Positions 38,239 to 47,488 of a stretch of DNA of 64,000 bases are shown here, in pieces (the first letter of the stretch is position 1; every line of letters starts with the position of its first letter). This DNA comes from Aquisalibacillus elongatus (lineage in GTDB: Bacteria; Bacillota; Bacilli; Bacillales; Alkalibacillaceae), in contig NZ_RKRF01000007.1 of NCBI RefSeq assembly GCF_003843875.1, forward strand, positions 62,001 to 126,000, read 5' to 3'. The notes under the pieces were generated by a model. The model had not been told where the DNA came from and searched no databases. It saw nothing but the letters and a program-made list of their open reading frames with translations. A program made the position numbers and the translations under genes.

Positions 38239-38724
38239 TTATAAGTGAATATGCTTTTTAAGTGTTTCGACAAAGGCCTCCAGATACTTTTGATCTGTTG
38301 AATCAAATCGGTTTTTAACTGGGCTATCGATATCTAAAACACCAAAAACTTGACCGTCAATTATAATTGGAACGACGACCTCAGATTGGCTTTGTGCATC
38401 ACAAGCTATGTGGCCTGGGAATTGTTCAACGTCATCAACAAGGATTGTTTCTTTTTTTGATGTAGCAGTTCCGCACACACCATTTCCATCTTGGATTCTA
38501 ACGCAGGCGGGAAGGCCTTGGAATGGCCCTAAAACAAGTTCGCCTTCTTTCATGATGTAAAAACCTATCCAATTAACTTGTTCTAGAAATTGGTTTAGTA
38601 ATGCACTTGCATTGGCTAAATTCGCCGTTAGATCAGATTCATCTTCTAATAAACTATCCAGTTGTTTAATGACAAGTTCATAATCAGCCTCTCGTGAGCC
38701 ATTATAAGTTATTGCTTCAAACAT
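38239..38724 (-). CDS. ytsP: free methionine-(R)-sulfoxide reductase, GAF domain (YtsP/MsrC-like)
   Basis: A 161-residue GAF-domain enzyme that reduces free methionine sulfoxide. The three family cysteines are present: LPACVRI near residue 89, GNGVCGT near residue 99 and HIACDAQS near residue 123. Other matches are VNWIGFYI and GVLDIDSP. ATG 38724 has AAAGGAG at 8 bases; an upstream in-frame GTG overlaps that site. It is divergent from refZ, as I recall from B. subtilis. Confidence 0.9.
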   Translation of the reverse strand: MFEAITYNGSREADYELVIKQLDSLLEDESDLTANLANASALLNQFLEQVNWIGFYIMKEGELVLGPFQGLPACVRIQDGNGVCGTATSKKETILVDDVEQFPGHIACDAQSQSEVVVPIIIDGQVFGVLDIDSPVKNRFDSTDQKYLEAFVETLKKHIHL

Positions 38725-38780
38725 GTCATTCACTCCTTTATCATAATAATTGTCACAAAATCTACTTAAAATCTAAAAGG

Positions 38781-38794
38781 TTTTTCGCGAAAAA
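38781..38794. promoter_or_regulatory. perfect palindrome TTTTTCGCGAAAAA upstream of refZ
   Basis: A 14-bp perfect palindrome lies 33 bases before the refZ start in the divergent ytsP-refZ region. It could be an operator for RefZ or another dimeric regulator. I do not remember the RefZ site well enough to claim a match. Confidence 0.4.
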
Positions 38795-38827
38795 AATCGA
38801 ATAAATACATGAAAGAGGTGATGTTTG

Positions 38828-39415
38828 ATGTCAGAAAAAAGCACAAAAGAAAAAATCATGGAAGAAGCAGCCAGATTGTTTTATTATAATGGTTTTGATG
38901 GGACTTCCATTCGTTCAATCACCGATCATGCTAACGTTAACGTGTCTATGATAAAATATTATTTTAACAATAAACAAGGTTTACTTGAGCATATGACCGT
39001 TGATTATTTTGAAAAGTATATAGATATGCTAGAAGAAATAACTAACGAAGAAGAATTGACTGATCAAGAGCATTTCTTTCATGTTATTGATGAAATTATA
39101 CATTATAAGTACGAACGTTTTCAATTCAGTTGTTTTATTCAACGTGAATTATCATTAGATAATATGTTTATAAGAGAATTGTTTTCGACATACGTTGCAA
39201 AAGAGAAATATTTGTTAAAAAAGATTACAAATTCATTTTCTAGGGAATGGAATTTAAATGGTACAGAACGGGAAGTGTTTTATTTACAATTAAAAAGCTT
39301 AATAAATGGCCCATTTACATATGCCAATGATTGGCAGGATCAATATCATTGGGACCGAAGTGAGGATACGTTTATTAGTCAATATGTACAATTACTTAAA
39401 AAGTGGTTTTCTTAA
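38828..39415 (+). CDS. refZ: TetR-family division regulator RefZ
   Basis: A 195-residue DNA-binding protein. The N-terminal TetR helix-turn-helix is GTSIRSITDHANVNVSMIKYYFNNKQ near residue 25 (cited in part as SIRSITDHANVNVSMI) and the C-terminal helical domain is unlike ligand-binding TetRs. RefZ binds sites near the origin and helps position FtsZ at sporulation. ATG 38828 follows AAAGAGGTG; the preceding in-frame TTG is less likely. Location before ezrA supports the name. Confidence 0.85.
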   Translation: MSEKSTKEKIMEEAARLFYYNGFDGTSIRSITDHANVNVSMIKYYFNNKQGLLEHMTVDYFEKYIDMLEEITNEEELTDQEHFFHVIDEIIHYKYERFQFSCFIQRELSLDNMFIRELFSTYVAKEKYLLKKITNSFSREWNLNGTEREVFYLQLKSLINGPFTYANDWQDQYHWDRSEDTFISQYVQLLKKWFS

Positions 39416-39542
39416 ATTTTATGTCTAAACATGTAAGTTTTTCCGATAAAATCGCAATTTTTTAGCAAATTATTGTCAAAAATATGCTATCATAGAATAA
39501 AGTTATTTGAGTCAATAGTTGTGTGAGATTAGGGGGCTTTTT

Positions 39543-41243
39543 ATGGAACTCGTTATAGCCATTCTTATAGTAGCAATTATCCTATTCATTATTGTCGGTG
39601 TGATCATGCGTAAAAAGGTTTATCAGCGTGTTGACGCTTTAGAAGAGAAAAAAGTCCTATTAATGAACCGTCAAGTAGCTGAAGAACTGGGAAAAGTACG
39701 CGGCTTAAATTTGACAGGTGAGACAGAAGAACTGTTTGAGACTTGGCGTGATGAGTGGGATGACATTAACGATAATGTTTTCTCTAATGTAGAGGAATAT
39801 TTGCTTGATGCTGAGGAAGCAGCTGAAAAGTATCGCTTTACTAAAGCGTTTAGAATTTTAAATCATGTAAGTCGTGAATTAGGGCAAGTAGAAAAGACCA
39901 TTGACGATATTTTTGAAGAAGTCGATCGCCTTCTCCACTCGGAAAAAGATAGTCGAGAAGAGGTTGAGAAAATTAAACCCCAAGTTGGGGAGGTTCGTAA
40001 AAAGGTACTTCAGAATGGTTACCAATTAGGTAAAGCTGAAGTCGTGTTTGAAGTTGAATTAGATGACATTGAGAAGGAAATTGCTGAGTATGAAAACCTT
40101 ACAGCTTCAGGAAATTATACGGATGCTCACGAACTAGTGAAAAAATCTAGTGATAAGTTAAATGAACTTGAACGCAAAGTCCAAACTTTCCCTGAACTAT
40201 ATCGTTTATGTAAACAAGTGATTCCTGAAGATCTCGATCATTTACACAATGGCATTAGGGAAATGAGGGACGAGGATTATCGTATTCATTTATTAGGATT
40301 TGATAAGGAAATACATACACATCATGAAACACTCTTAACACTTATTGAACAGTTGAACAAAGGGTCAGACGAAGGTGTTGAGGAACATATAGAACAAATC
40401 CGTTCCAGAATTCTTGAAGTTTATGACCAACTAGAAAAAGAAGCACTAGATAAAAACTTTGTCATGCAACGAATCGAGTTATTAGATAAAAAAATAACTG
40501 AAGCTAAGGAACGTTTTGCAAAAACAAAAGAAAACATTTTATCCGTTAAAGAAAATTATCATTTGAACGATGATAAATATGAGGAACAATATCAGCTTGA
40601 GAAAATGATTGATCGTTTAGAGAAAGAGGCAGAGCGAATTAAAGACATGGTCGAACGTGAAGAGAATTTATTCTCTACAATACGTGTGGATTTAGAGAAG
40701 TGGCTTGAAGAGTTTGAGGAATGGGAACAGCCACAAAATGATTTTGATTCTTATTTGCATAATTTAAGAAAAGATGAATTGGATGCAAGAGGCCAGATTA
40801 ATGAATTACAACAAAGCATTATTCAGGTAAGACAAAATTTACAAAAGAGTAATTTACCTGGAATACCGAATTACATTATTGAATTAGTTGAAGAAGGTCG
40901 GGATTCTGTTTCTAAAGCCATGGAAGCCTTAGAAGACCAGCCTTTGAATATGGACCGTATTAATCATGCGATAGAGCAAGCTGAGAAATCTGTGAATCGA
41001 ACGGTTGAGCAAACTCAGTTGTTAATTGATCAGGCTTACTTAGCTGAGAAAGTCATACAGTATGCGAACCGTTATCGAACAAGTTATCCAATCTTAGCTG
41101 CACAGATCTCAGAATCTGAGATTGCGTTCCACGAGTATAATTATGAAGTTGCTCTTGAAAAAGCATCTAAAGCTTTAGAAGAAGTTGAGCCAGGAGCAAT
41201 TAAAAGGTTAGAAGAAGTGATTTCGGAAAGCACGGTATCATAG
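39543..41243 (+). CDS. ezrA: septation ring formation regulator EzrA
   Basis: A membrane-anchored negative regulator of FtsZ ring assembly and a PBP partner. One N-terminal helix (ELVIAILIVAIILFIIVGVI) is followed by about 540 residues of spectrin-like coiled coil. EzrA features include MNRQVAEELGKVRGLNLTGET near residue 40 and the late YANRYRTSYP near residue 510. AGGGGG precedes ATG 39543; the frame is open eight codons further without support. Length 566 matches. Confidence 0.95.
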   Translation: MELVIAILIVAIILFIIVGVIMRKKVYQRVDALEEKKVLLMNRQVAEELGKVRGLNLTGETEELFETWRDEWDDINDNVFSNVEEYLLDAEEAAEKYRFTKAFRILNHVSRELGQVEKTIDDIFEEVDRLLHSEKDSREEVEKIKPQVGEVRKKVLQNGYQLGKAEVVFEVELDDIEKEIAEYENLTASGNYTDAHELVKKSSDKLNELERKVQTFPELYRLCKQVIPEDLDHLHNGIREMRDEDYRIHLLGFDKEIHTHHETLLTLIEQLNKGSDEGVEEHIEQIRSRILEVYDQLEKEALDKNFVMQRIELLDKKITEAKERFAKTKENILSVKENYHLNDDKYEEQYQLEKMIDRLEKEAERIKDMVEREENLFSTIRVDLEKWLEEFEEWEQPQNDFDSYLHNLRKDELDARGQINELQQSIIQVRQNLQKSNLPGIPNYIIELVEEGRDSVSKAMEALEDQPLNMDRINHAIEQAEKSVNRTVEQTQLLIDQAYLAEKVIQYANRYRTSYPILAAQISESEIAFHEYNYEVALEKASKALEEVEPGAIKRLEEVISESTVS

Positions 41244-41269
41244 TTCTTCGTTGTTGGGAGAGATGAAGG

Positions 41270-41575
41270 ATGAATCGTTTAGTTATTGGTTTGACGAGTG
41301 GTTTATTCGTCATAACATGGACATTCTTACTAATACTAATTTTGCAACCTGAGGAACCTGTTTTGAAAGCAAAAACAAATAGTATTTCCACGGAAATCGC
41401 TCTAGAAGATAAAAACGCTTCAACTTTCTATGTTCTTGTCAATGATGATAAATTAACTAATAACACGAATCAACAAATTGAAAAAGCAATTGAATATAAC
41501 GACGGTGAAGGTGTCTCAATTGATACACTTTTAGAGATTTTAGAAATAGACGAAGAAGCTGCTCCAAATTCATAA
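41270..41575 (+). CDS. small membrane-anchored protein of unknown function
   Basis: A 101-residue protein with one N-terminal hydrophobic helix (LVIGLTSGLFVITWTFLLILIL) and an acidic, Asn/Thr-rich soluble part. GAAGG stands before ATG 41270, 26 bases after ezrA, so it is likely in the ezrA transcript. No family recognised; it may be an anchored extracytoplasmic protein. Confidence 0.65.
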   Translation: MNRLVIGLTSGLFVITWTFLLILILQPEEPVLKAKTNSISTEIALEDKNASTFYVLVNDDKLTNNTNQQIEKAIEYNDGEGVSIDTLLEILEIDEEAAPNS

Positions 41576-41678
41576 TGGGAGTGGCTTTTTATTTGGATGA
41601 ATTTTGAGTAGTTGCAGTATGTATTTAAATTGTGTTAATATTATTCGATGCAAAAGTCGATGATGAGGGGTTTGAAGA

Positions 41679-42812
41679 ATGATTTATTTGGATCATAGTG
41701 CGACAACGAAACCCGCACCAGAAGTGCTTAAGACATTTCAAAAAGTATCTATGGATTATTTTGCTAATCCATCTTCTATACATTCAGCTGGCAGTGAATC
41801 GGAAAAATTATTCAAATCAGCTCGAAAACAGGTCTCTGAGTTATTGAAAGTTTTACCAGAAGAAATTGTGTTTACCTCTGGTGGTACGGAGAGTAACAAT
41901 TTAGCGATTAAAGGTATCGCTTATGCTCATGAAAATAGAGGGAAACATATTATTACAACCCGGATTGAGCATCCTGCCGTTTTGCAAGTTTGTGAGCAAT
42001 TAGAACGTGAAGGGTATGAAGTGACGTATTTACCAGTCGATCAAAACGGTTTTATCTCAATCGAAGACTTAAGGTCGGCCATTAGAGAAGATACGATTTT
42101 GGTAACCATTATGCATGTCAATAATGAAATTGGAAGCATTCAGCCGATTGAAGATATTGCGAATTTACTGCGTCATTATCCGAAGATTGCTTTTCACACG
42201 GATCATGTTCAAGGTTTTGGTAAATTACCCTTACCTTATGAGATGGAAGGTCTAGATATAGTTACAATCTCTGGACATAAAATACATGGTTTAAAAGGCA
42301 CTGGGTGTTTAATTAAAAAGCGTCACATAAGCTTACAACCTTTATTTCAAGGTGGTTCTCAAGAGCAATCAATTCGCCCTGGTACCGAAAATTTAGCTGG
42401 TGTTGTGTCTTTCGCAAAAGCCATGCGTTTAGCGCTTAATCATCAAAGAGAGTATCAAAGAATTAAAACGTTACAACAAAAACTATACGAGCAATTAAGC
42501 AACCATTCTGCGATTGAGATTAATTCACCAAAACATGGCGCAGCACACATTTTTAATTTTTCAGTGCTTGGTTTTAAACCAGAAGTACTCATACATGCTT
42601 TGGCTGAAAAGGACATTTTCATTTCGACACGTTCAGCTTGTTCTTCAAAAGAGAATGAACCGAGTCATGTTGTTTTAGCGTGCGGAAAAGAAACAGCAGC
42701 CGAATCAGCATTAAGGGTCAGTATGAGTATGGACCAAGCTGAAGAAGATATTGATTTATTTATAAAGGAATTGTTTAAAACAATTCAGCAATATGAAAAT
42801 ATAATGGGGTAG
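41679..42812 (+). CDS. nifZ: cysteine desulfurase NifZ (IscS-like), partner of ThiI
   Basis: PLP enzyme that takes sulfur from cysteine and passes it to ThiI for 4-thiouridine in tRNA. PLP motifs are TSGGTESNNLAIKG near residue 67, HTDHVQGFGK near residue 174 and the lysine in TISGHKIHGLKG near residue 200. The catalytic Cys loop is STRSACSSKE near residue 320. It precedes thiI by 5 bases, the diagnostic context of NifZ in Bacillus. TGAGGGG precedes ATG 41679. Confidence 0.93.
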   Translation: MIYLDHSATTKPAPEVLKTFQKVSMDYFANPSSIHSAGSESEKLFKSARKQVSELLKVLPEEIVFTSGGTESNNLAIKGIAYAHENRGKHIITTRIEHPAVLQVCEQLEREGYEVTYLPVDQNGFISIEDLRSAIREDTILVTIMHVNNEIGSIQPIEDIANLLRHYPKIAFHTDHVQGFGKLPLPYEMEGLDIVTISGHKIHGLKGTGCLIKKRHISLQPLFQGGSQEQSIRPGTENLAGVVSFAKAMRLALNHQREYQRIKTLQQKLYEQLSNHSAIEINSPKHGAAHIFNFSVLGFKPEVLIHALAEKDIFISTRSACSSKENEPSHVVLACGKETAAESALRVSMSMDQAEEDIDLFIKELFKTIQQYENIMG

Positions 42813-42817
42813 TTAAC

Positions 42818-44020
42818 ATGACATATGATCACATATTAGTTCGTTACGGCGAATTAGCACTAAAAGGTAAAAACCGGAAAACGTTTATGCAAATTCTAAA
42901 GCGGAATGTTGAGAAAAAGCTATCAGATTTTCCTAATATAAAAGTGAAAGCCAAACGCGATCACATGTATATTTTATTAAACGGAGAAGATCATGAACCG
43001 ATTTTAAAAACATGTGAAGATATTTTTGGTATTCAATCATTTAGTTTAGCCATGAAGATTGAGAATGACGAAGATCAAATTAAAGCTGGGGCATTAGAAG
43101 CTTTAAAACTCGAAAATGGTCGTACGTTTAAAGTAACTTGTAAACGTCCAAACAAAGATTTTCCGATCTCTTCTCAAGATATGAATCAGATTCTTGGCGG
43201 TCATTTATTAACGAACACAGAAGGTTGGACAGTAGATGTTCACAATCCTGATGTTGAGTTGCGTGTCGAAATTAGACATGACGCAACTTATATTACCGCA
43301 AAGAAAATTCCTGGAAAAGGTGGACTTCCGGTTGGAACGACTGGAAAAACGTTACTTATGCTATCAGGTGGCATTGACAGTCCGGTCGCAGGTTATTTAA
43401 CGATGAATCGTGGAGTTGAAATTGAAGCCATCCACTTCCACTCACCACCTTTTACAAGTGAGCGTGCAAAGCAAAAAGTGGAGGATCTTGGCCGTGTTCT
43501 AACGAATTATGGTGGCGATGTTAAATTGCATGTCATACCATTTACTGAAATTCAGCAAAAAATCTTTCAAGAAGCACCTGAAAATTATGGTATGACGATT
43601 ATGCGTCGTCTAATGATGAGAATCAGTGAACGGGTCGCAAAAGAGCGTGATATTTTATCCATTACAACCGGTGAGAGTTTAGGTCAAGTCGCCAGTCAAA
43701 CAATGGAAAGTATGCATGCCATTAATGAAGTCACAAATTATCCAGTGATTCGTCCCCTAGTTGCCATGGACAAATTAGATATTATTAAAGTCTCTAAAGA
43801 AATCGGTGCTTATGACATTTCAATTCTTCCTTATGAAGATTGTTGTACGATTTTTGTTCCTAAGCAACCAAAAACTAGACCAACTCGCGAAAAAGTTAAT
43901 GAATTTGAAAATCCAATTGACTTCTCAAAAGATATAGAAAAGGCTATTGAGAATATGGAAACTGTTACGCTTTCAGCGAATGAATCGCAAGTTGAAGATG
44001 AGTTTGAGGACTTATTATAA
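42818..44020 (+). CDS. thiI: tRNA 4-thiouridine synthase ThiI
   Basis: Adenylates U8 of tRNA and inserts sulfur; also supplies sulfur for thiazole. Domains: N-terminal ferredoxin-like and THUMP (residues 1-165, RYGELALKGKNRKTF near 9), then the PP-loop MLSGGIDSPVAGYL near residue 180, and YEDCCTIFVPKQPKTRP near residue 345. At 400 residues it lacks the rhodanese domain of the enterobacterial enzyme, as in other Bacilli, so it relies on NifZ encoded just upstream. Confidence 0.95.
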   Translation: MTYDHILVRYGELALKGKNRKTFMQILKRNVEKKLSDFPNIKVKAKRDHMYILLNGEDHEPILKTCEDIFGIQSFSLAMKIENDEDQIKAGALEALKLENGRTFKVTCKRPNKDFPISSQDMNQILGGHLLTNTEGWTVDVHNPDVELRVEIRHDATYITAKKIPGKGGLPVGTTGKTLLMLSGGIDSPVAGYLTMNRGVEIEAIHFHSPPFTSERAKQKVEDLGRVLTNYGGDVKLHVIPFTEIQQKIFQEAPENYGMTIMRRLMMRISERVAKERDILSITTGESLGQVASQTMESMHAINEVTNYPVIRPLVAMDKLDIIKVSKEIGAYDISILPYEDCCTIFVPKQPKTRPTREKVNEFENPIDFSKDIEKAIENMETVTLSANESQVEDEFEDLL

Positions 44021-44060
44021 AACTAGTTGACTTCCAACTTTTGCATTGTATTTAAAACTT

Positions 44061-44085
44061 CTCGTTGCTAACAATAGTTAACGAG
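44061..44085 (+). promoter_or_regulatory. hairpin abutting the SASP ribosome binding site
   Basis: CTCGTT (44061-44066) and AACGAG (44080-44085) form a short stem with an inner TAAC/GTTA. Its right arm runs into the RBS GAGGAGGTG (44083-44091), so it may affect translation or mRNA life of the SASP gene. Confidence 0.45.
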
Positions 44086-44100
44086 GAGGTGAAGAAGCCG

Positions 44101-44301
44101 ATGGCAAACCAAAACAATAACTCAAACCAATTATTAGTTCCTGGTATTGATGCAGCTTTAAACCAGATGAAAACTGAAATTGCACAAGAGTTTGGTGTAC
44201 AACTTGGCCCAGATTCTACGTCCCGTTCGAACGGTTCAGTAGGTGGGGAAATTACAAAACGTCTAGTACAACAAGCTCAGCAACAAATGAATGGCCAATA
44301 A
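44101..44301 (+). CDS. alpha/beta-type small acid-soluble spore protein
   Basis: A 66-residue DNA-coating protein of the spore core. Hallmarks are [22 protein letters not shown] with the GPR protease site in KTEIA (near residue 24) and the C-terminal [17 protein letters not shown] helix (near residue 48). ATG 44101 follows GAGGAGGTG at about 9 bases. A sigma-G promoter is expected but not clear. B. subtilis sspA occupies a similar place next to thiI. Proof that the organism sporulates. Confidence 0.95.
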   Translation: MANQNNNSNQLLVPGIDAALNQMKTEIAQEFGVQLGPDSTSRSNGSVGGEITKRLVQQAQQQMNGQ

Positions 44302-44325
44302 TTAAACTAAAATTGAATATATGTT

Positions 44326-44357
44326 AAAGGGCAGTGTAAAAAAAGCTGCCCTTTTTT
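44326..44357 (+). terminator. terminator after the SASP gene
   Basis: AAAGGGCAG (44326-44334) and CTGCCCTTT (from 44346) form a stem followed by T residues. Confidence 0.88.
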
Positions 44358-44449
44358 AAATGATAAAAGGTACTTTAGAGTTGAATTCAATAGTTGTTTG
44401 GTAGTAGTATAAGGTCAGTCAAACAGGATTAGAATGCGAGGGGATTATG

Positions 44450-46033
44450 ATGGGAAAACTGTGGTATGGTGAAGCGATTTATACCATGACAGGTTTTGGT
44501 GAAGAAGTTGAGGCCATATATACAAAAGAAGGCCGAATTATAGATACAGGTTTAAAACATGATCTTAAAACGAAATATGGCGATGAAATCGTTGAAGAAG
44601 TTGAATTGGGTGGCACGGTTTTACCAGGTTTTATCGATAGTCATTTACATATTGTAGGACACGGGGAAAAGCTTATACGCTTAGACTTATCTGAGGTCAA
44701 TTCAAGAAAAGAAGTGATTCAGAAAGTTGGAGATTCGATTAAGACATTAAGTGATGGAGAATGGTTAATCGGTGAAGGGTTTAATGAAAATAACTGGGAT
44801 GAGCCAATCATGATTCATCGTAAAGAGCTAGATGATGTCTCTGATGGACATCCGGTAGTTTTAACAAGAGTTTGCCGTCACGCTTTAGTCGCTAACTCAA
44901 AAGCTATGGAGATTGCTGGTGTTGATGAGTTTACTGAAGAAGTTGCAGGTGGAGTGATCGAACACGATCCGTTTGGCCATTTAACAGGCGCCTTTCATGA
45001 TCAAGCGCAAGAATTAATTAAAGCTGTAATGCCAACACCTGACCATCAATTTTTAACTAAAGCCATTAAAACGTCTGTTGAGGACTTATTATCAAAAGGC
45101 ATTGTATCAGGGCATAGTGAAGATTTAAGTTACTATGGCGGTTTTAATCAAGCATACGACGCTTTTAAAAAAGTCATTCCTAATGAAAAACTGTTTCGTG
45201 CGCATTTATTAGTGCATCATGCTGTTGTCGATGATTTGCATGAAGAAGGCTATCAGTCCCAACAAAAAGACGACTGGTTAGAGTTCGGCGCTATGAAATT
45301 ATTCGTCGATGGAGCATTAGGTGGCCGTACAGCTCTTTTATCCGAACCATATGAAGATGATCCAACGACTAAAGGTGTATCTATTCACACTGATCAAGAG
45401 TTAGAAGCCCTGATCAAAAAAGCTCGGCATTATCATATGCCAATTGCCGCGCATACGATTGGTGATCAAGCGGTTGAGAAAATAGTTGAGTTAGTTGAGA
45501 TGTATCCTCCAACTGGAGAGTTAAAAGATCGGATCATACATGCACAAATTATGCGACCAGAATTAACTGAGCGTATGAAAGGACTTCCTCTCATAATTGA
45601 TATTCAACCGTTATTTGTCTCATCAGATTTTCCATGGGTGATTGATCGTGTTGGATATGAGCGAGCGATGCAATCTTATCCTTGGAGATCTTTTATGGAA
45701 CAAGGTTTGTTATGTGCTGGCGGTTCAGATGCGCCAATTGAGATGGTGCACCCCATGATAAGTATTAGTGCAGCTGTTAACCGACGCTCAACATATGATG
45801 GAGAAGCTTATAATGAGTCACAATGTATATCCGTCTATGATGCGATTAAGTTATATACGGTAAATCCCGCACGCGTGATTAATAAAGAAGATGTTCAAGG
45901 CCAAATTAAACCAGGAGCTTTTGCGGATTTTGTAGTGTTAGATCAAGATCCATTTAAAGTTGAGAAAGAAAAGCTTCAAGACATTGGTGTTCGAACAACT
46001 ATTGTTAATGAACAAGTGGTCTACCAATCTTAA
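44450..46033 (+). CDS. amidohydrolase, YtcJ-like family
   Basis: A 527-residue metal-dependent amidohydrolase of the YtcJ-like group (PF07969). The metal motif is GFIDSHLHIVGHG near residue 63; other matches are WLIGEGFNENNW near residue 104, GAMKLFVDGALGGRTALL near residue 281 and AGGSDAPIE near residue 423, with NPAR close to the C-terminus. Substrate unknown. GAGGGG is 6 bases from ATG 44450 and 3 from the preceding ATG 44447, so the second is preferred. Confidence 0.88.
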   Translation: MGKLWYGEAIYTMTGFGEEVEAIYTKEGRIIDTGLKHDLKTKYGDEIVEEVELGGTVLPGFIDSHLHIVGHGEKLIRLDLSEVNSRKEVIQKVGDSIKTLSDGEWLIGEGFNENNWDEPIMIHRKELDDVSDGHPVVLTRVCRHALVANSKAMEIAGVDEFTEEVAGGVIEHDPFGHLTGAFHDQAQELIKAVMPTPDHQFLTKAIKTSVEDLLSKGIVSGHSEDLSYYGGFNQAYDAFKKVIPNEKLFRAHLLVHHAVVDDLHEEGYQSQQKDDWLEFGAMKLFVDGALGGRTALLSEPYEDDPTTKGVSIHTDQELEALIKKARHYHMPIAAHTIGDQAVEKIVELVEMYPPTGELKDRIIHAQIMRPELTERMKGLPLIIDIQPLFVSSDFPWVIDRVGYERAMQSYPWRSFMEQGLLCAGGSDAPIEMVHPMISISAAVNRRSTYDGEAYNESQCISVYDAIKLYTVNPARVINKEDVQGQIKPGAFADFVVLDQDPFKVEKEKLQDIGVRTTIVNEQVVYQS

Positions 46034-46045
46034 ATATATTAATAT

Positions 46046-46090
46046 AAACTCCGTACCATGTTTAAAGTTTAATCATAGTACGGAGTTTTC
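46046..46090 (+). terminator. terminator hairpin, first copy of a shared module
   Basis: AAACTCCGTAC (46046-46056) and GTACGGAGTTT (46078-46088) form a perfect 11-bp stem. The hairpin and bases after it (TTATACGCTCC) recur at 55546-55600, so it is part of a duplicated module. Confidence 0.85.
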
Positions 46091-46095
46091 TTATA

Positions 46096-46225
46096 CGCTC
46101 CGTCAAAAAGCTCCGCTTTCCGCAGGCACGGCTTCAACTTCCCAAAACTCACTACCGTGAGTTTTGCGTGATTTTCACCTCGTGCTGTTCCTGCTGGAGT
46201 CGTCGCATTTTGACTGCGCTGACGA
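46096..46225. repeat. dispersed structured non-coding element, copy 1
   Basis: About 130 bp shared with 55595-55723 and, more distantly, 58549-58695. Nested inverted repeats: GTCAAAA/TTTTGAC on the outside, GCAGG/CCTGC, GCACG/CGTGC, and the inner hairpin AAAACTC/GAGTTTT. Pairing partners differ between copies but stay complementary. There is no RBS or convincing reading frame. It lies between a terminator and ytfI. Confidence 0.85.
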
Positions 46226-46329
46226 ATATTTTTACCGTTGTCTCAATCACTCAGCTTTTTTTTCAATGTCATTTAGGTATGAATAATTTTCCAATGATGA
46301 GCCATTCTAAGTTTAAGGGGTGCTGTAGG

Positions 46330-46917
46330 ATGGTTTTGATCATCGTTGCTTGTTTATTAGGTTTAATTCTATTGTTCGTTTTAAGTCTTCTTCTTTCACA
46401 AATTCGGATTGAAATTAATTTGAACTATACAAATAATTACAAAAATTTATTTGTTAAAGTTAAATTTTTGCGACTTATGACGTTTAAGAAAAACTTTACA
46501 CTTGAAGAAGAGGCCATACTTCAATCATTTGAGGAACAGAAGACGACTACTGAATCTAAATCAATCGATTTTAAGCAGATGAAATCATTAGATACGTTAA
46601 AAGATCTGGTCCCTTACATAAAAGCTCTCCTTCAATCCATCCACGTTGATAAACTGAATTGGCACTCGATGATTGGATTAACATCAGCTGACCAAACAGC
46701 TGTTGTTACGGGTTGGTTATATAGTGTTAAGAGTTTAATTAGTACCTCTGTTACTCAGGTTATGAATAATCAAACGATTCCTGTTTACAGCATTCAGCCG
46801 AACTACCAACAGGCTACGTATCAAACTGAGCTTGAATGTATATTATCATTTAAGTTCGGTCAAATTATGCGTGAACTATTGGGGATTTTACGATACTTAA
46901 GAAAAGGTGGGTCTTAA
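46330..46917 (+). CDS. ytfI: DUF2953 protein YtfI
   Basis: A 195-residue protein with an N-terminal membrane helix (VLIIVACLLGLILLFVLSLLL) and the DUF2953 soluble region (LNWHSMIGLTSADQTAVVTG near residue 117). In Bacillus it pairs with ytfJ in sporulating cells. AAGGGG lies 10 bases before ATG 46330; the frame extends back across the dispersed repeat to 46168 but that part is non-coding. ytfJ starts 2 bases after the stop. Confidence 0.87.
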   Translation: MVLIIVACLLGLILLFVLSLLLSQIRIEINLNYTNNYKNLFVKVKFLRLMTFKKNFTLEEEAILQSFEEQKTTTESKSIDFKQMKSLDTLKDLVPYIKALLQSIHVDKLNWHSMIGLTSADQTAVVTGWLYSVKSLISTSVTQVMNNQTIPVYSIQPNYQQATYQTELECILSFKFGQIMRELLGILRYLRKGGS

Positions 46918-46919
46918 AC

Positions 46920-47402
46920 ATGAGTGAACATCCAATACATGAGATGATGGTTACGGCCATGGAAAATTTAAAAGATATGATTGATGTGAATACGATTATA
47001 GGTGAGCCAATTGAAACCCCTGATAAATCAACAATTATCTTGCCAGTATCCAAAGTAGGTTTCGGTTTTGCCGCAGGTGGTAGTGAGTTTCAAGGTGGAC
47101 AGTCTAGTCAAAGTGATGATCAATCACAATCAGGCGGTTCTTCTTATCCTTTTGGTGGTGGTGCTGGGGGCGGAGTATCCATTAACCCAATTGGATTTTT
47201 AATCGTTAGAACGAATGAAGTCAAAATGGTTCATTTAGATGAAGGCACCCACATTGTTGAAAAGCTTATTGAACTGGCACCTCAAGCAGTAGAGAAAGTT
47301 CAGCAATATTTCCAACAACAAAATAAAGGCAATAAGAAACAAGGCCAACAACAAGACCAACAATCGAAAGAATCGAACCAATCAACGAGTACGCCTGAGT
47401 AG
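46920..47402 (+). CDS. ytfJ: sporulation protein YtfJ (GerW family)
   Basis: A 160-residue protein of the GerW/YtfJ family, needed for proper spore germination in some Bacilli and found in the spore. The conserved core is ENLKDMIDVNTIIGEPIETP near residue 16, IILPVSKVGFGFAAGG near residue 39 and GFLIVRTNEVKMVHLD near residue 96. Between these is a Gly/Ser loop, and the tail is Gln/Asn/Lys-rich. Translation is probably coupled to ytfI. Confidence 0.93.
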   Translation: MSEHPIHEMMVTAMENLKDMIDVNTIIGEPIETPDKSTIILPVSKVGFGFAAGGSEFQGGQSSQSDDQSQSGGSSYPFGGGAGGGVSINPIGFLIVRTNEVKMVHLDEGTHIVEKLIELAPQAVEKVQQYFQQQNKGNKKQGQQQDQQSKESNQSTSTPE

Positions 47403-47488
47403 TTTTAAATTTCTATCAAAGTCTTCGTTTTTTTGCTAAAATATAAGTTGTAGCATTATGTACGCCTTAAGAAGCGGAGGGACTTTGA

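Noticed and set aside
46168..46329. N-terminal extension of YtfI
   Set aside because: The extra 54 codons run through the dispersed structured element; the RBS and membrane helix place the start at 46330.
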